This document shows, in pieces, positions 25,389 through 33,846 of a stretch of 64,000 nucleotides of DNA. The DNA lies in assembly GCF_050313795.1 (NCBI RefSeq), contig NZ_JBNPMC010000018.1, positions 1 through 64,000 on the forward strand. Reading direction: 5' to 3'. Both the position numbers and the translations under genes were made by a program. The notes below the pieces were generated by a model. The model had not been told where the DNA came from. It worked only from the letters and a program-made list of their open reading frames with translations, and did not search any database. This DNA comes from CAMBRQ01 sp945870325 (GTDB lineage Bacteria; Bacillota; Clostridia; Lachnospirales; Lachnospiraceae). How positions within the stretch are numbered: the first letter of the stretch is position 1; every line of letters starts with the position of its first letter.

Positions 25389-25607
25389 ATGTTATATGGA
25401 AGCAATGAAATGGAAGGAAAGGCTTTGTTACAAGTTGCAGCAGAGATGTGCGCAGCGGCCGATGCGCGAGTAGATAACCGTGTTATGATGTCAATCGGAA
25501 AGGCGACTGAAGAGATGAAATATTCGGAGGAAGATATTTTCTGGCACGGTATCCCATTAAGCATCACAGGAAAGAATGTATTTTTTGATCGTGGTAAAGA
25601 GCATTGA
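25389..25607 (+). pseudogene. DUF2148 protein with large internal deletion
   Basis: The 72-residue ORF joins the N terminus of DUF2148 (ferredoxin-like) proteins (ALLQVAAEMCAAA) directly to their C terminus (DARVDNRVMMSIGKA, then GIPLSITGKNVFFDR). The middle, which in the family carries the conserved cysteines (roughly 90 residues), is absent, so it should be non-functional although in frame and preceded by GAGAGGAG. The join falls in a GC-rich repeat-like GCAGCGGCC. Family recognition is from motif memory. Confidence 0.6.
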
Positions 25608-25615
25608 CGCATTTT

Positions 25616-25757
25616 TCATTTTGTAACTTTCAGGATAACTTCCTTTGTGAACAGATGGGTGAGCATCGCCGTGAAAAAGGGCGCTATGGAAATGATCACA
25701 CCTACGTTGGAGGCCATGGGAGGAGTAAAAAAAGGCTTACGTGGTTGGAAGCCTGTG
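25616..25757 (-). pseudogene. EamA/DMT transporter fragment
   Basis: On the minus strand the frame encodes PPMASNVGVIISIAPFFTAM followed by LTHLF, characteristic of one helix region of EamA drug/metabolite transporters (ASNV...APLFTALL). Only about 45 residues remain; both sides are unrelated or noncoding. Confidence 0.5.
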
Positions 25758-26081
25758 AAATAAAAATCAATTATCTGAGAAAAACTGCGAAAGCAGATAA
25801 TCAATATCCGTTGAGAATTGTGGATGGTACCCGTTGGCATATGCGTCAAGATATGTCTGGGAGGTAACGCAAAATACTGCTCATAACAATGATATCCTCC
25901 CGTAAAATAAAGGACCTGCCTTGCGGCAAGCCCTTCTACATGTAAGCGATATTCTACGCTTTGCAGCACCCCGTCGTTTGCGGAAGCTAAACATACCGTG
26001 TTGATTAGGAGTGGGAAAATTCATAGATATATGGTAGAATGAAGGTCAATGACAGATTTGTATTTGGTGGAGAGAAATATC
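25758..26081. other. degenerate stretch without a recognisable gene
   Basis: Open frames here show no family resemblance. The sequence between the transporter scrap and the next gene looks like decayed coding DNA; nothing further can be supported. Confidence 0.4.
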
Positions 26082-26510
26082 ATGGGTATCATTGAGAAAT
26101 TACAAGATAAGAATAACACTGTTGCTTATAGATTCCTTTTGGAACTTGAAACTACGTCTGCGGAATCAGATGAGTTGTATAACTACTTTGAGGATTTTCT
26201 AAAACTGCTTTCTCATAAAAGTTCGTTTGTTCGTGTAAGAGGTTTCCGTATGTGCTGCGCACAAGCACAGTGGGACTCAAAAAATAAACTGGAACATTAT
26301 ATAGATAAACTACTTACAATATTGGATGATGACAAGCCGACCGCAGTAAGGCAATGCTTGTCTGCGCTTCATACCATAATCCTTTATAAACCTGATTTAT
26401 GTGGAAGAATAGAAGAAAAACTAAGGACATTGAATCTGGAAAAATATAAGGACAGTATGCGTCCGCTTATTGAAAAAGATATTGAAGAATTGAGAAAAGC
26501 ATTTGCGTAA
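26082..26510 (+). CDS. HEAT-repeat-like small protein
   Basis: 142 residues, mostly helical, in repeated pairs (DFLKLLSHKSSFVRVRGFRM, DKLLTILDDDKPTAVRQCLS) typical of HEAT/ARM repeats and resembling clostridial proteins annotated SufBD-like. The start at 26082 (MGIIEKLQDKN) has GGAGAG upstream; an ATG at 26049 is the alternative. It precedes the broken DUF3795 gene, with which such genes often sit. Function unknown. Confidence 0.65.
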   Translation: MGIIEKLQDKNNTVAYRFLLELETTSAESDELYNYFEDFLKLLSHKSSFVRVRGFRMCCAQAQWDSKNKLEHYIDKLLTILDDDKPTAVRQCLSALHTIILYKPDLCGRIEEKLRTLNLEKYKDSMRPLIEKDIEELRKAFA

Positions 26511-26546
26511 GTTGGGCTTCCCCGGAATGAATTGGAGGTACAGCGT

Positions 26547-26928
26547 ATGAAAGGTTTTTATAGAGACAATCAGTTATTTTCCCTTTGTGGTTTGGATTGT
26601 GGATTATGTTCTATGCATTTGAATAAATATTGTCCCGGCTGCGGTGGTGGAGAGGGGAATCAGTCTTGTGAAATTGCAAAGTGTAGAAAAAACGGAAATA
26701 TTGAATTTCCTATTAGTTAATTATAACGATGGCAGGAAAAAGAATCTTTTTTGTGTGGCGGTCAATCTTTTGGAATTGCAGGAGATAAAAGGGATACTCA
26801 TGCAAATTGAGAGCAATCCGGAACTGGAGAAATTCACATTCAAAGAAAAATGTTCTTTTGTTGCAGGTTTGTTTCAAAACGCAGCAAAGCAAAAGAATAT
26901 CGAACTAAAACTCCGTAAGAAAAAATAA
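26547..26928 (+). pseudogene. DUF3795 protein, internal deletion with frameshift
   Basis: The first part reads LCGLDCGLCSMHLNKYCPGC (Cys-rich DUF3795 start) and stops at 26720. The family's C-terminal part (LVNYNDGRKKNLFC, then ELKLRKKK) continues in the next frame to 26928. The shared nucleotides around 26694-26712 encode both GNIEF in the first frame and EILNF in the second, i.e. a deletion at a short sequence similarity that removed about 50-60 residues and shifted frame. GGAGG is 8 nt before the ATG at 26547. Confidence 0.7.
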
Positions 26929-27021
26929 TTTCAAGAGAATATCTTTCTAAATTAAGGGGAATTCATGGGAAAAGTAGTGTCCGGTTGAACAAATAGAATT
27001 TCATAGAAAGGTAGAGAGAAT

Positions 27022-27078
27022 ATGAAAATGATTATATGTAAATTTATAGTGATAAAAAAGGGGCATGTCTATAAATGA
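27022..27078 (+). CDS. possible 18-residue leader peptide
   Basis: MKMIICKFIVIKKGHVYK with AAAGGTAGAGAG upstream; its stop overlaps the hydrolase start (AAATGA). It may couple translation of the hydrolase, or be chance. Confidence 0.25.
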   Translation: MKMIICKFIVIKKGHVYK

Positions 27079-27845
27079 AATACAAAAATCTTATCCGTTC
27101 TGAATTAAAGCACATAGCAAGAAATGTGCCATATAATAGGATGATAATAAAGTGCGCTAATATCTTTCAGATCATATCCTTTCATTTTACAATGATTCCC
27201 AAGGAAGTTGTTCATAGAACGATTGCGCTGCAAGGATATGAAGGGATGAAAGTTAAGGTAGAAGTATTTGAGCCTTCGAATATAAAGGAAAAACTACCCT
27301 GTTTGATTTATGTGCATGGAGGCGCGTTTAGTTATAAGGCTTCTGCCTATCATAAAAAACTTGTGTGTGTGTATGCGATGAAGGCAAACTGCAGGGTTTA
27401 TTTTCCAGAGTATCATCTGACACCTAAGTATCCATATTCAGCCGCATATGGTGATGTTTTGGCGTTATATAAACACATTATGAAACATTCAGAAGAACTT
27501 GAAATTGATGATGAAAAGATTGGAATAGCTGGAGATAGTGCGGGTGCAGCTCTTGCGGCGCTGATTTGCAATCGGTATGAACAAGAAAACTTAAAACCAC
27601 CCTGTATTCAAATGCTTGTATATATCGAAACCGCCGAATATGACTGTTTACATGATGAAGGCATTCTGTATGGAAAGAAATTGCGGGAAGCGGGAGCAAA
27701 GGTTGAAATAAATGAAACTAGAGGAACCATCCATGGATATGACTCGGTCATAACTACCCAAATAGCAATTCGTAATATCCAAAAACGCATTACATTTTTG
27801 CAGAAAGGGTTCCTGGTGCATCCCCTGACACAGAAAACGCCCTAA
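27075..27845 (+). CDS. alpha/beta hydrolase (HSL-type esterase) with internal deletion
   Basis: The 256-residue product has the oxyanion motif YVHGGAFSYKAS (about residue 76), nucleophile elbow IGIAGDSAGAALAALI and acid/base motifs IETAEYDCLHDEG and RGTIHGYDS. Between the elbow and the acid motif the family normally has some 60-70 more residues (substrate-cap and core); here LVY is joined directly to IETAEYD, in frame. All three catalytic residues survive but the fold is probably damaged. It is the third neighbouring gene with such a loss. Confidence 0.7.
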   Translation: MKYKNLIRSELKHIARNVPYNRMIIKCANIFQIISFHFTMIPKEVVHRTIALQGYEGMKVKVEVFEPSNIKEKLPCLIYVHGGAFSYKASAYHKKLVCVYAMKANCRVYFPEYHLTPKYPYSAAYGDVLALYKHIMKHSEELEIDDEKIGIAGDSAGAALAALICNRYEQENLKPPCIQMLVYIETAEYDCLHDEGILYGKKLREAGAKVEINETRGTIHGYDSVITTQIAIRNIQKRITFLQKGFLVHPLTQKTP

Positions 27846-27865
27846 CCATGGGCGTTTTCGTATAC
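27833..27865 (+). terminator. terminator overlapping the hydrolase 3' end
   Basis: GAAAACGCCC (833-842) pairs perfectly with GGGCGTTTTC (850-859). Confidence 0.75.
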
Positions 27866-28013
27866 TCAAAAAACGATAGCCGTCTTTTTAAAATTGTATC
27901 AAGTTGATTACGCAATACGATGTGAAAGGTACGAATTTTTCAATCAAGAGAAATTCCTTCTATTCGATTTTATAACACAGATTAAGAACAAATTTTTCAG
28001 AAGGAAATAAGGT

Positions 28014-28042
28014 TTGACATGCCTAAGTCAAACGAATAGAAT
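28014..28042 (+). promoter_or_regulatory. cobalamin operon promoter
   Basis: TTGACA (28014-28019), 17-bp spacer, TAGAAT (28037-28042), about 45 nt of leader before cbiD. The leader is too short for a cobalamin riboswitch and no B12 box is seen upstream. Confidence 0.7.
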
Positions 28043-28093
28043 AGATGGTAACGTAAGCAAGATAATATTCAGATAGATTAAAGGAGAAGTAGG

Positions 28094-29245
28094 ATGCCGC
28101 AAAAAAAACTTGCAAAGGGTTACACAACCGGAACATGCGCCCAGGCAGCAACCAAAGCGGCTATGAGAATGCTGCTGACCGGAAGAAAAACAGAACAGAT
28201 CGAAGTAGAACTGCCAAAAGGCAAGCGCCTGCAGTTGGACATTCAGGATATTCAGATGCAATATCAGGATGCCACAAAGAAGTGCCCGGTTAGCGTATCC
28301 TGTGCAGTAAAGAAAGACAGTGGTGACGATCCTGACATTACGAATGGTGTTCTTGTATACAGCAGGGTGGAAAGGACGGATACCGGGGAGGTCATTCTGG
28401 AAGGCGGCAAGGGAATCGGAAGGGTCACGAAGCCGGGACTGGAACAGCCGGTGGGAGGTGCTGCCATCAATCGTGTCCCAAGGCAGATGATTCTAAGGGA
28501 AGTACGAGAAGCCTGTGAAGAGATTGGATATGACCAGGGAATCCGCGTGGAGATATCCATTCCCGCGGGTGTGGAACTGGCTGCAAAGACCTTCAATCCA
28601 AGACTTGGGATTGAAGGGGGATTGTCCATACTTGGGACAAGCGGTATCGTGGAACCCATGAGCGAACAGGCTTTGATTGATACGATTCGACTGGAGATGC
28701 AAGTGAAACTGGCAGCAGGGAAAGAATATCTGATTGTGACTCCGGGAAATTATGGTCTCGATTTCTTGAAGACTGCATATGGAATCAAAGAACAAGAGAT
28801 TGTAAAATGCAGCAATTATATTGGACAGACTCTGGATATGGCGGTAGAACGAGATTGCAAAGGTCTTCTGTTGGTAGGGCATGTCGGGAAATTAATCAAG
28901 GTTGCCGGGGGAATTATGAATACACATTCAAGGTGGGCAGACTGCCGGATGGAACTGCTGGCCGCAGCGGCGCTGCGAGCAGGAATTCCGGGAGATAAGG
29001 CCTGTGAACTGTTGGAATGTGTAACGACGGATGATGCATTGGAGAAATGTTCAGAAGAAGAGCGGCATCGTGTTATGGAGCAGATTATGAAGCAGATTGA
29101 AAAATATCTGAATTATCGGACAGGTGGGCAGATGCAGGCAGGCGCAATTGTATTTTCGAATGTATATGGAATTCTTGGGAAGACAGAAGCGGCAGAAGAT
29201 TTGTTGAAAGGATATTTCGTGAGAGAAGAAGGAGGAGCGGTATGA
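28094..29245 (+). CDS. cbiD: cobalt-precorrin-5B C1-methyltransferase
   Basis: Methylates C1 in the anaerobic (early cobalt) corrin pathway. The 383-residue product starts LAKGYTTGTCAQAATKAAM, the CbiD hallmark, with ITPGNYGLDFL-like IVTPGNYGLDF and VGHVGKLIKVAGGIMNTHS later. AAAGGAG is 7 nt before the ATG. First gene of the operon; its TGA overlaps the next ATG. Confidence 0.96.
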   Translation: MPQKKLAKGYTTGTCAQAATKAAMRMLLTGRKTEQIEVELPKGKRLQLDIQDIQMQYQDATKKCPVSVSCAVKKDSGDDPDITNGVLVYSRVERTDTGEVILEGGKGIGRVTKPGLEQPVGGAAINRVPRQMILREVREACEEIGYDQGIRVEISIPAGVELAAKTFNPRLGIEGGLSILGTSGIVEPMSEQALIDTIRLEMQVKLAAGKEYLIVTPGNYGLDFLKTAYGIKEQEIVKCSNYIGQTLDMAVERDCKGLLLVGHVGKLIKVAGGIMNTHSRWADCRMELLAAAALRAGIPGDKACELLECVTTDDALEKCSEEERHRVMEQIMKQIEKYLNYRTGGQMQAGAIVFSNVYGILGKTEAAEDLLKGYFVREEGGAV

Positions 29246-30009
29246 TACATTTTGTAGGAGCAGGACCGGGAGCGGCAGACCTGATTACGGTTCGGGGCCA
29301 GCGGCTGCTTGAACAGGCGGATGTCGTGATCTATGCAGGTTCTCTGGTGAATCCGCAATTATTGGAATCTGTAAAAGATGGATGCAGGATCTATAACAGT
29401 GCTGTCATGACATTAGAAGAAGTGATGGAAGTGATGGAGGAAGCGGAAGCAGAGGGGTTTAAGACGGTCAGACTTCATACAGGAGATCCGTGCCTGTATG
29501 GCGCGATACGAGAGCAGATGGACTTATTGGATGAAAAACAGATTCCGTATGAGTCTTGTCCTGGTGTAAGTTCTTTCTGCGGAGCGGCAGCAGCGCTGAA
29601 TTTGGAGTATACTTTACCTGATGTGTCCCAAAGTGTGGTGATAACAAGAACAGAAGGCAGAACGCCGGTTCCTGAGAAGGAAAGTGTGGAAGCATTCGCA
29701 GCGCATGGAGCGACAATGGTGCTGTTCTTAAGTACAGGATTGCTTGGAAAATTAACGAGTGAATTGATACGGGGCGGCTACGCGCCGGATACACCGGCAG
29801 CGATTGTGTATAAGGCAACCTGGCCGGAAGAAGAGACGCATATCTGTACGGTAGAGACATTGGAAGAAACTGCCGACCAACACGGGATCAGAAAGACGGC
29901 ATTGATTATCGTGGGAGACGTGGTGAGTCATCATCACTATCAGCGGTCAAAATTATATGATCCGGCATTTACGACAGAATATCGGATGGGAACGGATCAA
30001 TCGAACTAA
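29242..30009 (+). CDS. cbiF: cobalt-precorrin-4 C11-methyltransferase
   Basis: SAM-dependent tetrapyrrole methylase, 255 residues. VGAGPGAADLITVRGQRLL at the N terminus, VIYAGSLVNPQLL, RLHTGDPCLYGAIREQ and PGVSSFCGAAAALNLEYTLP are CbiF/CobM motifs. ATGA overlap with cbiD. The C terminus ends QSN at 30009. Confidence 0.94.
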   Translation: MIHFVGAGPGAADLITVRGQRLLEQADVVIYAGSLVNPQLLESVKDGCRIYNSAVMTLEEVMEVMEEAEAEGFKTVRLHTGDPCLYGAIREQMDLLDEKQIPYESCPGVSSFCGAAAALNLEYTLPDVSQSVVITRTEGRTPVPEKESVEAFAAHGATMVLFLSTGLLGKLTSELIRGGYAPDTPAAIVYKATWPEEETHICTVETLEETADQHGIRKTALIIVGDVVSHHHYQRSKLYDPAFTTEYRMGTDQSN

Positions 30010-30062
30010 GAATGAACCGGAAATGAATCAGGATGATGCAGAACGGATAGAGGAAATCGGGA

Positions 30063-31142
30063 ATGAATATTGCGGTTATTAGTTTTACTCAGAATGGGCG
30101 ATTGCTTGCCAGGCGGATTGCTGGCTATTTGGAAAATGGGAATCATAATGTAAGCATAGATATGAAGTGTGCTAGTTCAAAGGATTCTATAAAGTATACA
30201 CTGTCAGAATGGACAGACAGGCAGTTCCAGAAGAAAGATGCCCTCATTTTTGTCGGAGCGGTTGGAATTGCTGTTCGTGCAATTGCGCCTTATGTGAGAT
30301 CGAAAGTTACAGATCCGGCGGTTCTGGTGATTGATGAGAAGGGGAATTACTGCATTCCATTGCTATCCGGGCATATTGGCGGGGCGAATGAACTGGCTGC
30401 TTATATCTGCAAAGGGATACAGGCGATACCGGTGATTACGACTGCAACAGATCTTAATCAGAAATGGGCAGTAGATGTGTTTGCATCAAAGAATGGATTG
30501 CATATTCAGAATATGCAGAGGGCGAAAGAGATATCAGCAAGGATTCTGGAAGGCGAGAAGATAGGGATTGAATTCCAGAATCCGGAATCGACACCTGATA
30601 TGGAGGGAAGATTGCCGGAAGGAATCTTTTTATGGTCTGAATCAAAATCTGATTACCAGGAGTGTTCTCGCCAGGAGCCGGATATTTCCATAGGAATCTA
30701 TAAGAGACCGGAGTATCAGCGGACATTATCTCTCATTCCCAAGGCTGTAACCGTAGGAATCGGGTGCAGAAAAGGGACGTCCGCTGATCAGATAGAATCC
30801 GCTGTGAATAAAGTACTGCTAAGAGAAGGAATCTGGAAGGAAAGTATCCTTAAAGCAGCAAGTATTGACCTTAAGGCGGAGGAACCTGGAATTCTGGAAT
30901 ATTGCAGGAGGCAGAAAATTGAATTTTCTGTCTATAGTGCGGATGAATTACGAAGAGTAGAAGGGCATTTTTCGGAATCGGATTTTGTAAAGCGAACTAC
31001 AGGAATCGGGAATGTCTGTGAAAGGAGTGCAGTCTGTGCAGGTGATTCGGGCAATCAGGGGCAACTGATTGTCAGAAAACAGGCGGAGGATGGCGTTACA
31101 GTAGCATTGGCAGCAAGAGAATGGAGGGTATATTTTGAATAA
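30063..31142 (+). CDS. cbiG: cobalt-precorrin-5A hydrolase
   Basis: Opens the delta-lactone, releasing acetaldehyde during ring contraction. The 359-residue product has an N-terminal domain with FVGAVGIAVRAIAPYV and CIPLLSGHIGGANELAAYI and a C-terminal CbiG/CobE domain (VTVGIGCRKGTSADQIESAV). GAGG lies 9 nt before the ATG. The gap from cbiF is 53 bp, the longest early in the operon. Confidence 0.93.
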   Translation: MNIAVISFTQNGRLLARRIAGYLENGNHNVSIDMKCASSKDSIKYTLSEWTDRQFQKKDALIFVGAVGIAVRAIAPYVRSKVTDPAVLVIDEKGNYCIPLLSGHIGGANELAAYICKGIQAIPVITTATDLNQKWAVDVFASKNGLHIQNMQRAKEISARILEGEKIGIEFQNPESTPDMEGRLPEGIFLWSESKSDYQECSRQEPDISIGIYKRPEYQRTLSLIPKAVTVGIGCRKGTSADQIESAVNKVLLREGIWKESILKAASIDLKAEEPGILEYCRRQKIEFSVYSADELRRVEGHFSESDFVKRTTGIGNVCERSAVCAGDSGNQGQLIVRKQAEDGVTVALAAREWRVYFE

Positions 31143-31872
31143 GATCTATGTGATAGGAATTGGACCGGGTGCTTATGAACAGATGACGGTAAAAGCAGCA
31201 GAAGCATTAAAGGAATGTGAAGTAATTGTGGGATATACGGTGTATGTGGATCTTCTGCGGGAGCATTTTGGCGAGAAGGAATTCTTAACAACTCCCATGC
31301 GGCAGGAAGTAAAGCGGTGCGAGATGGCTTTTTTGGAGGCGGCAAAAGGGCGGAAAACTGCGATGGTTTGTAGTGGGGATGCCGGAATCTACGGAATGGC
31401 GGGTCTGATGTATGAGATTGGCGAGAAATATCCTGATGTAGAACTTGAGATCATCCCAGGGGTTACGGCTGCAATTGGCGGTGCTGCGGTACTGGGGGCG
31501 CCTATGAGCCATGACTGTTGTCTGATTAGTTTAAGTGATCTTCTGACACCGTGGGAAACCATTGAAAAGAGGGTGAAGGCAGCAGCAGAGGCGGATTTTG
31601 TTATCTGCCTGTACAATCCTTCCAGTAAGAAGCGGGGAACATATCTGAATCAGGCATGTACCCTGATGTTGCAATATAAGCCGGAAGATACGGTATGCGG
31701 AATCGTCAGAAATATAGCAAGAGATGGGGAAGAGATGGAGATTCTTACGCTAGAGGAACTGAAAGAGACTCCGGTAGATATGTTCTCTACTGTATTTGTG
31801 GGGAATCAGGATACGAAAGTGATTGGCGGGAAGATGGTTACACCGAGAGGATATCGCTATGAGAGAGACTAA
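31135..31872 (+). CDS. cbiH: cobalt-precorrin-3B C17-methyltransferase
   Basis: Ring-contracting methylase, 245 residues, TTG start with GGAGGG 6 nt upstream, overlapping the cbiG end. YVIGIGPGAYEQMTVKAAEA, VCSGDAGIYGMAGLMYEI, PGVTAAIGGAAVLGAPMSHD and CLYNPSSKKRGTYL are the CbiH/CobJ motifs. Confidence 0.95.
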   Translation: MNKIYVIGIGPGAYEQMTVKAAEALKECEVIVGYTVYVDLLREHFGEKEFLTTPMRQEVKRCEMAFLEAAKGRKTAMVCSGDAGIYGMAGLMYEIGEKYPDVELEIIPGVTAAIGGAAVLGAPMSHDCCLISLSDLLTPWETIEKRVKAAAEADFVICLYNPSSKKRGTYLNQACTLMLQYKPEDTVCGIVRNIARDGEEMEILTLEELKETPVDMFSTVFVGNQDTKVIGGKMVTPRGYRYERD

Positions 31873-33841
31873 GATATTGATCTATGCAGGCACAACAGAG
31901 GGAAGAAGACTTGCGGAGTATCTGGTGCGGAGAAAGGTAAGAGTGCATGTCTGTGTTGCAACTGCTTATGGAGAGAGCCTTCTGCCGGAAGAAGCGTGTA
32001 TTACCGTTACGCATGAACGGATGGATTGTGAAGAAATGCAGAACTTCATAAAGGAGTATGACCCTTTGTATGTCATTGATGCGACACACCCTTATGCCAA
32101 AGAAGTTACAGAGAATCTGAAAATGGCATGTGAGCAGTGCAAGGTTTCTTACCTGAGACTGATCAGAAGGCCGGAAGAGATACAGGATTGTATCTGTGTG
32201 GAGAATGTAGAAGCGGCCGTTCGTTATCTGGAAGGAACGAAGGGAAACATTCTGGTAACTACCGGCAGTAAGGAACTGGAAGCCTATACGCATCTGACAG
32301 ATTATCAGGAGCGTGTCTATGCAAGGGTGCTGTCAGTGAAAAGCGTGGCAGCAAAGTGCGAAGATCTTGGATTCGCGGGCAGGCATCTGATCTGTATGCA
32401 AGGTCCGTTTTCTGTGGAAATGAATCTGGCGATGATAAGAGAATATGGGATTGATTATCTGGTTACGAAGGAGTCGGGTGTCGCAGGAGGATATCCTGAG
32501 AAATGCCAGGCAGCATACATGGCAGGTGCAAAACTTGTGGTCATAGGGAGACCTTTACTGGAAGATGGATATACATATGATGAAATAATTAGATTTTTAA
32601 AGAAAGAAATTAATTTACAAGATAAATGGAAAGTGACACTTGTAGGAATCGGTATGGGATCGGAGGATGTGTTTACGATAGAGGGAAAGAGAGCCTGCCA
32701 GAGCGCACAACTGCTGATTGGAGCAAAGCGTATGCTGGAAGCCGCATCCAGTGCCGGGCAGCCTACATATGCCGCATATAAACCAGATGAGATCCTTCAG
32801 TATATCAAAACACATCCGGAGTATGAGGAAGTAGCCATTGCATTATCCGGAGATGTAGGGTTCTACAGTGGTGCAAGACGACTGCTGAGTCTGCTTAAAA
32901 AGGAACCGCAGGTAGAGGTGAAAGTAATTCCGGGTATCTCATCGGTTGCCTATCTTAGTGCCAGACTTGGAGTCTCCTGGGAGGATGCTGCACTTGTCAG
33001 CGTTCATGGAAGAAAAGAGAACCTGATCTCTGTGGTATGCAATTCGAAGAAGACGATTGCGCTGGTAGGAACAGCAGATGGTGTACGGGATATCTGTAGG
33101 AAACTGGTAGAATTCGGTTATGGTCATCTTACGGTATGCGTTGGAACGGAACTGGCTTATGACACAGAAAAGATTGTAGATGGAACCGCGGGGTCTTTGG
33201 TAGATTATCAGGGAGGAGATCTGGCTGTGGTATATATAGAGAATCCGGATGGTGGAGAGGGGACGGTGACGCAGGGCTTGCCGGACCAGGCATTCATCCG
33301 CGGGGATGTCCCTATGACGAAGGAAGAAGTGCGGTGCGTCAGCATTGCCAAACTTAGGCTGCGAAGAGATTCGATTGTCTATGATGTGGGAGCAGGAACC
33401 GGATCAGTTGCCGTAGAAGCGGCACTTAAGGCTGACCGGGGATGGGTATATGCGATTGAAATCAAGGAAGAAGCAGCAACCCTGATTCGGGAGAATCAAA
33501 AGAAGATGAGAGTGGATAATCTCACGGTTGTTAAAGGAGAAGCACCGGGTGTGCTTCAGGAACTTCCCGCTCCTGACTGCGTATTCATCGGAGGAAGCAA
33601 AGGTCATCTGAAAGAGATATTGCAGATGGTCGCTAAGAAGAATCCCAAAGCACGCGTTGTGATCAATGCAATCGCATTGGAGACACTGGCAGAGGCGATT
33701 GCCTGTATAAAGGAACTGTCGATTGCAGAGGAAGAGATTGTGCAGATTGCGGTTGCGAAAACAAGGAATATAGGACACTATCATATGATGATGGGACAGA
33801 ATCCGGTATTTGTCATTAGTTTCACCTTGAAGGGAGAGTAA
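31859..33841 (+). CDS. cbiJET: CbiJ-CbiE-CbiT triple fusion
   Basis: 660 residues carrying three pathway steps. Residues about 1-250 are cobalt-precorrin-6A reductase (CbiJ/CobK: ILIYAGTTEGRRLAEYL, VIDATHPYAKEVTENL, VTKESGVAGG). About 254-450 are the C5-methyltransferase CbiE (VTLVGIGMGSEDVFTIEG, IALSGDVGFYSGARRLL, VIPGISSVAYL). About 470-655 are CbiT, C15-methylation/decarboxylation (IYDVGAGTGSVAVEAAL-type SAM site). The start at 31859 has AGAGGA 8 nt upstream and overlaps cbiH by 14 bp. CbiE-CbiT fusions are common; adding the reductase is less so. Confidence 0.93.
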   Translation: MRETKILIYAGTTEGRRLAEYLVRRKVRVHVCVATAYGESLLPEEACITVTHERMDCEEMQNFIKEYDPLYVIDATHPYAKEVTENLKMACEQCKVSYLRLIRRPEEIQDCICVENVEAAVRYLEGTKGNILVTTGSKELEAYTHLTDYQERVYARVLSVKSVAAKCEDLGFAGRHLICMQGPFSVEMNLAMIREYGIDYLVTKESGVAGGYPEKCQAAYMAGAKLVVIGRPLLEDGYTYDEIIRFLKKEINLQDKWKVTLVGIGMGSEDVFTIEGKRACQSAQLLIGAKRMLEAASSAGQPTYAAYKPDEILQYIKTHPEYEEVAIALSGDVGFYSGARRLLSLLKKEPQVEVKVIPGISSVAYLSARLGVSWEDAALVSVHGRKENLISVVCNSKKTIALVGTADGVRDICRKLVEFGYGHLTVCVGTELAYDTEKIVDGTAGSLVDYQGGDLAVVYIENPDGGEGTVTQGLPDQAFIRGDVPMTKEEVRCVSIAKLRLRRDSIVYDVGAGTGSVAVEAALKADRGWVYAIEIKEEAATLIRENQKKMRVDNLTVVKGEAPGVLQELPAPDCVFIGGSKGHLKEILQMVAKKNPKARVVINAIALETLAEAIACIKELSIAEEEIVQIAVAKTRNIGHYHMMMGQNPVFVISFTLKGE

Positions 33842-33846
33842 CCAGA

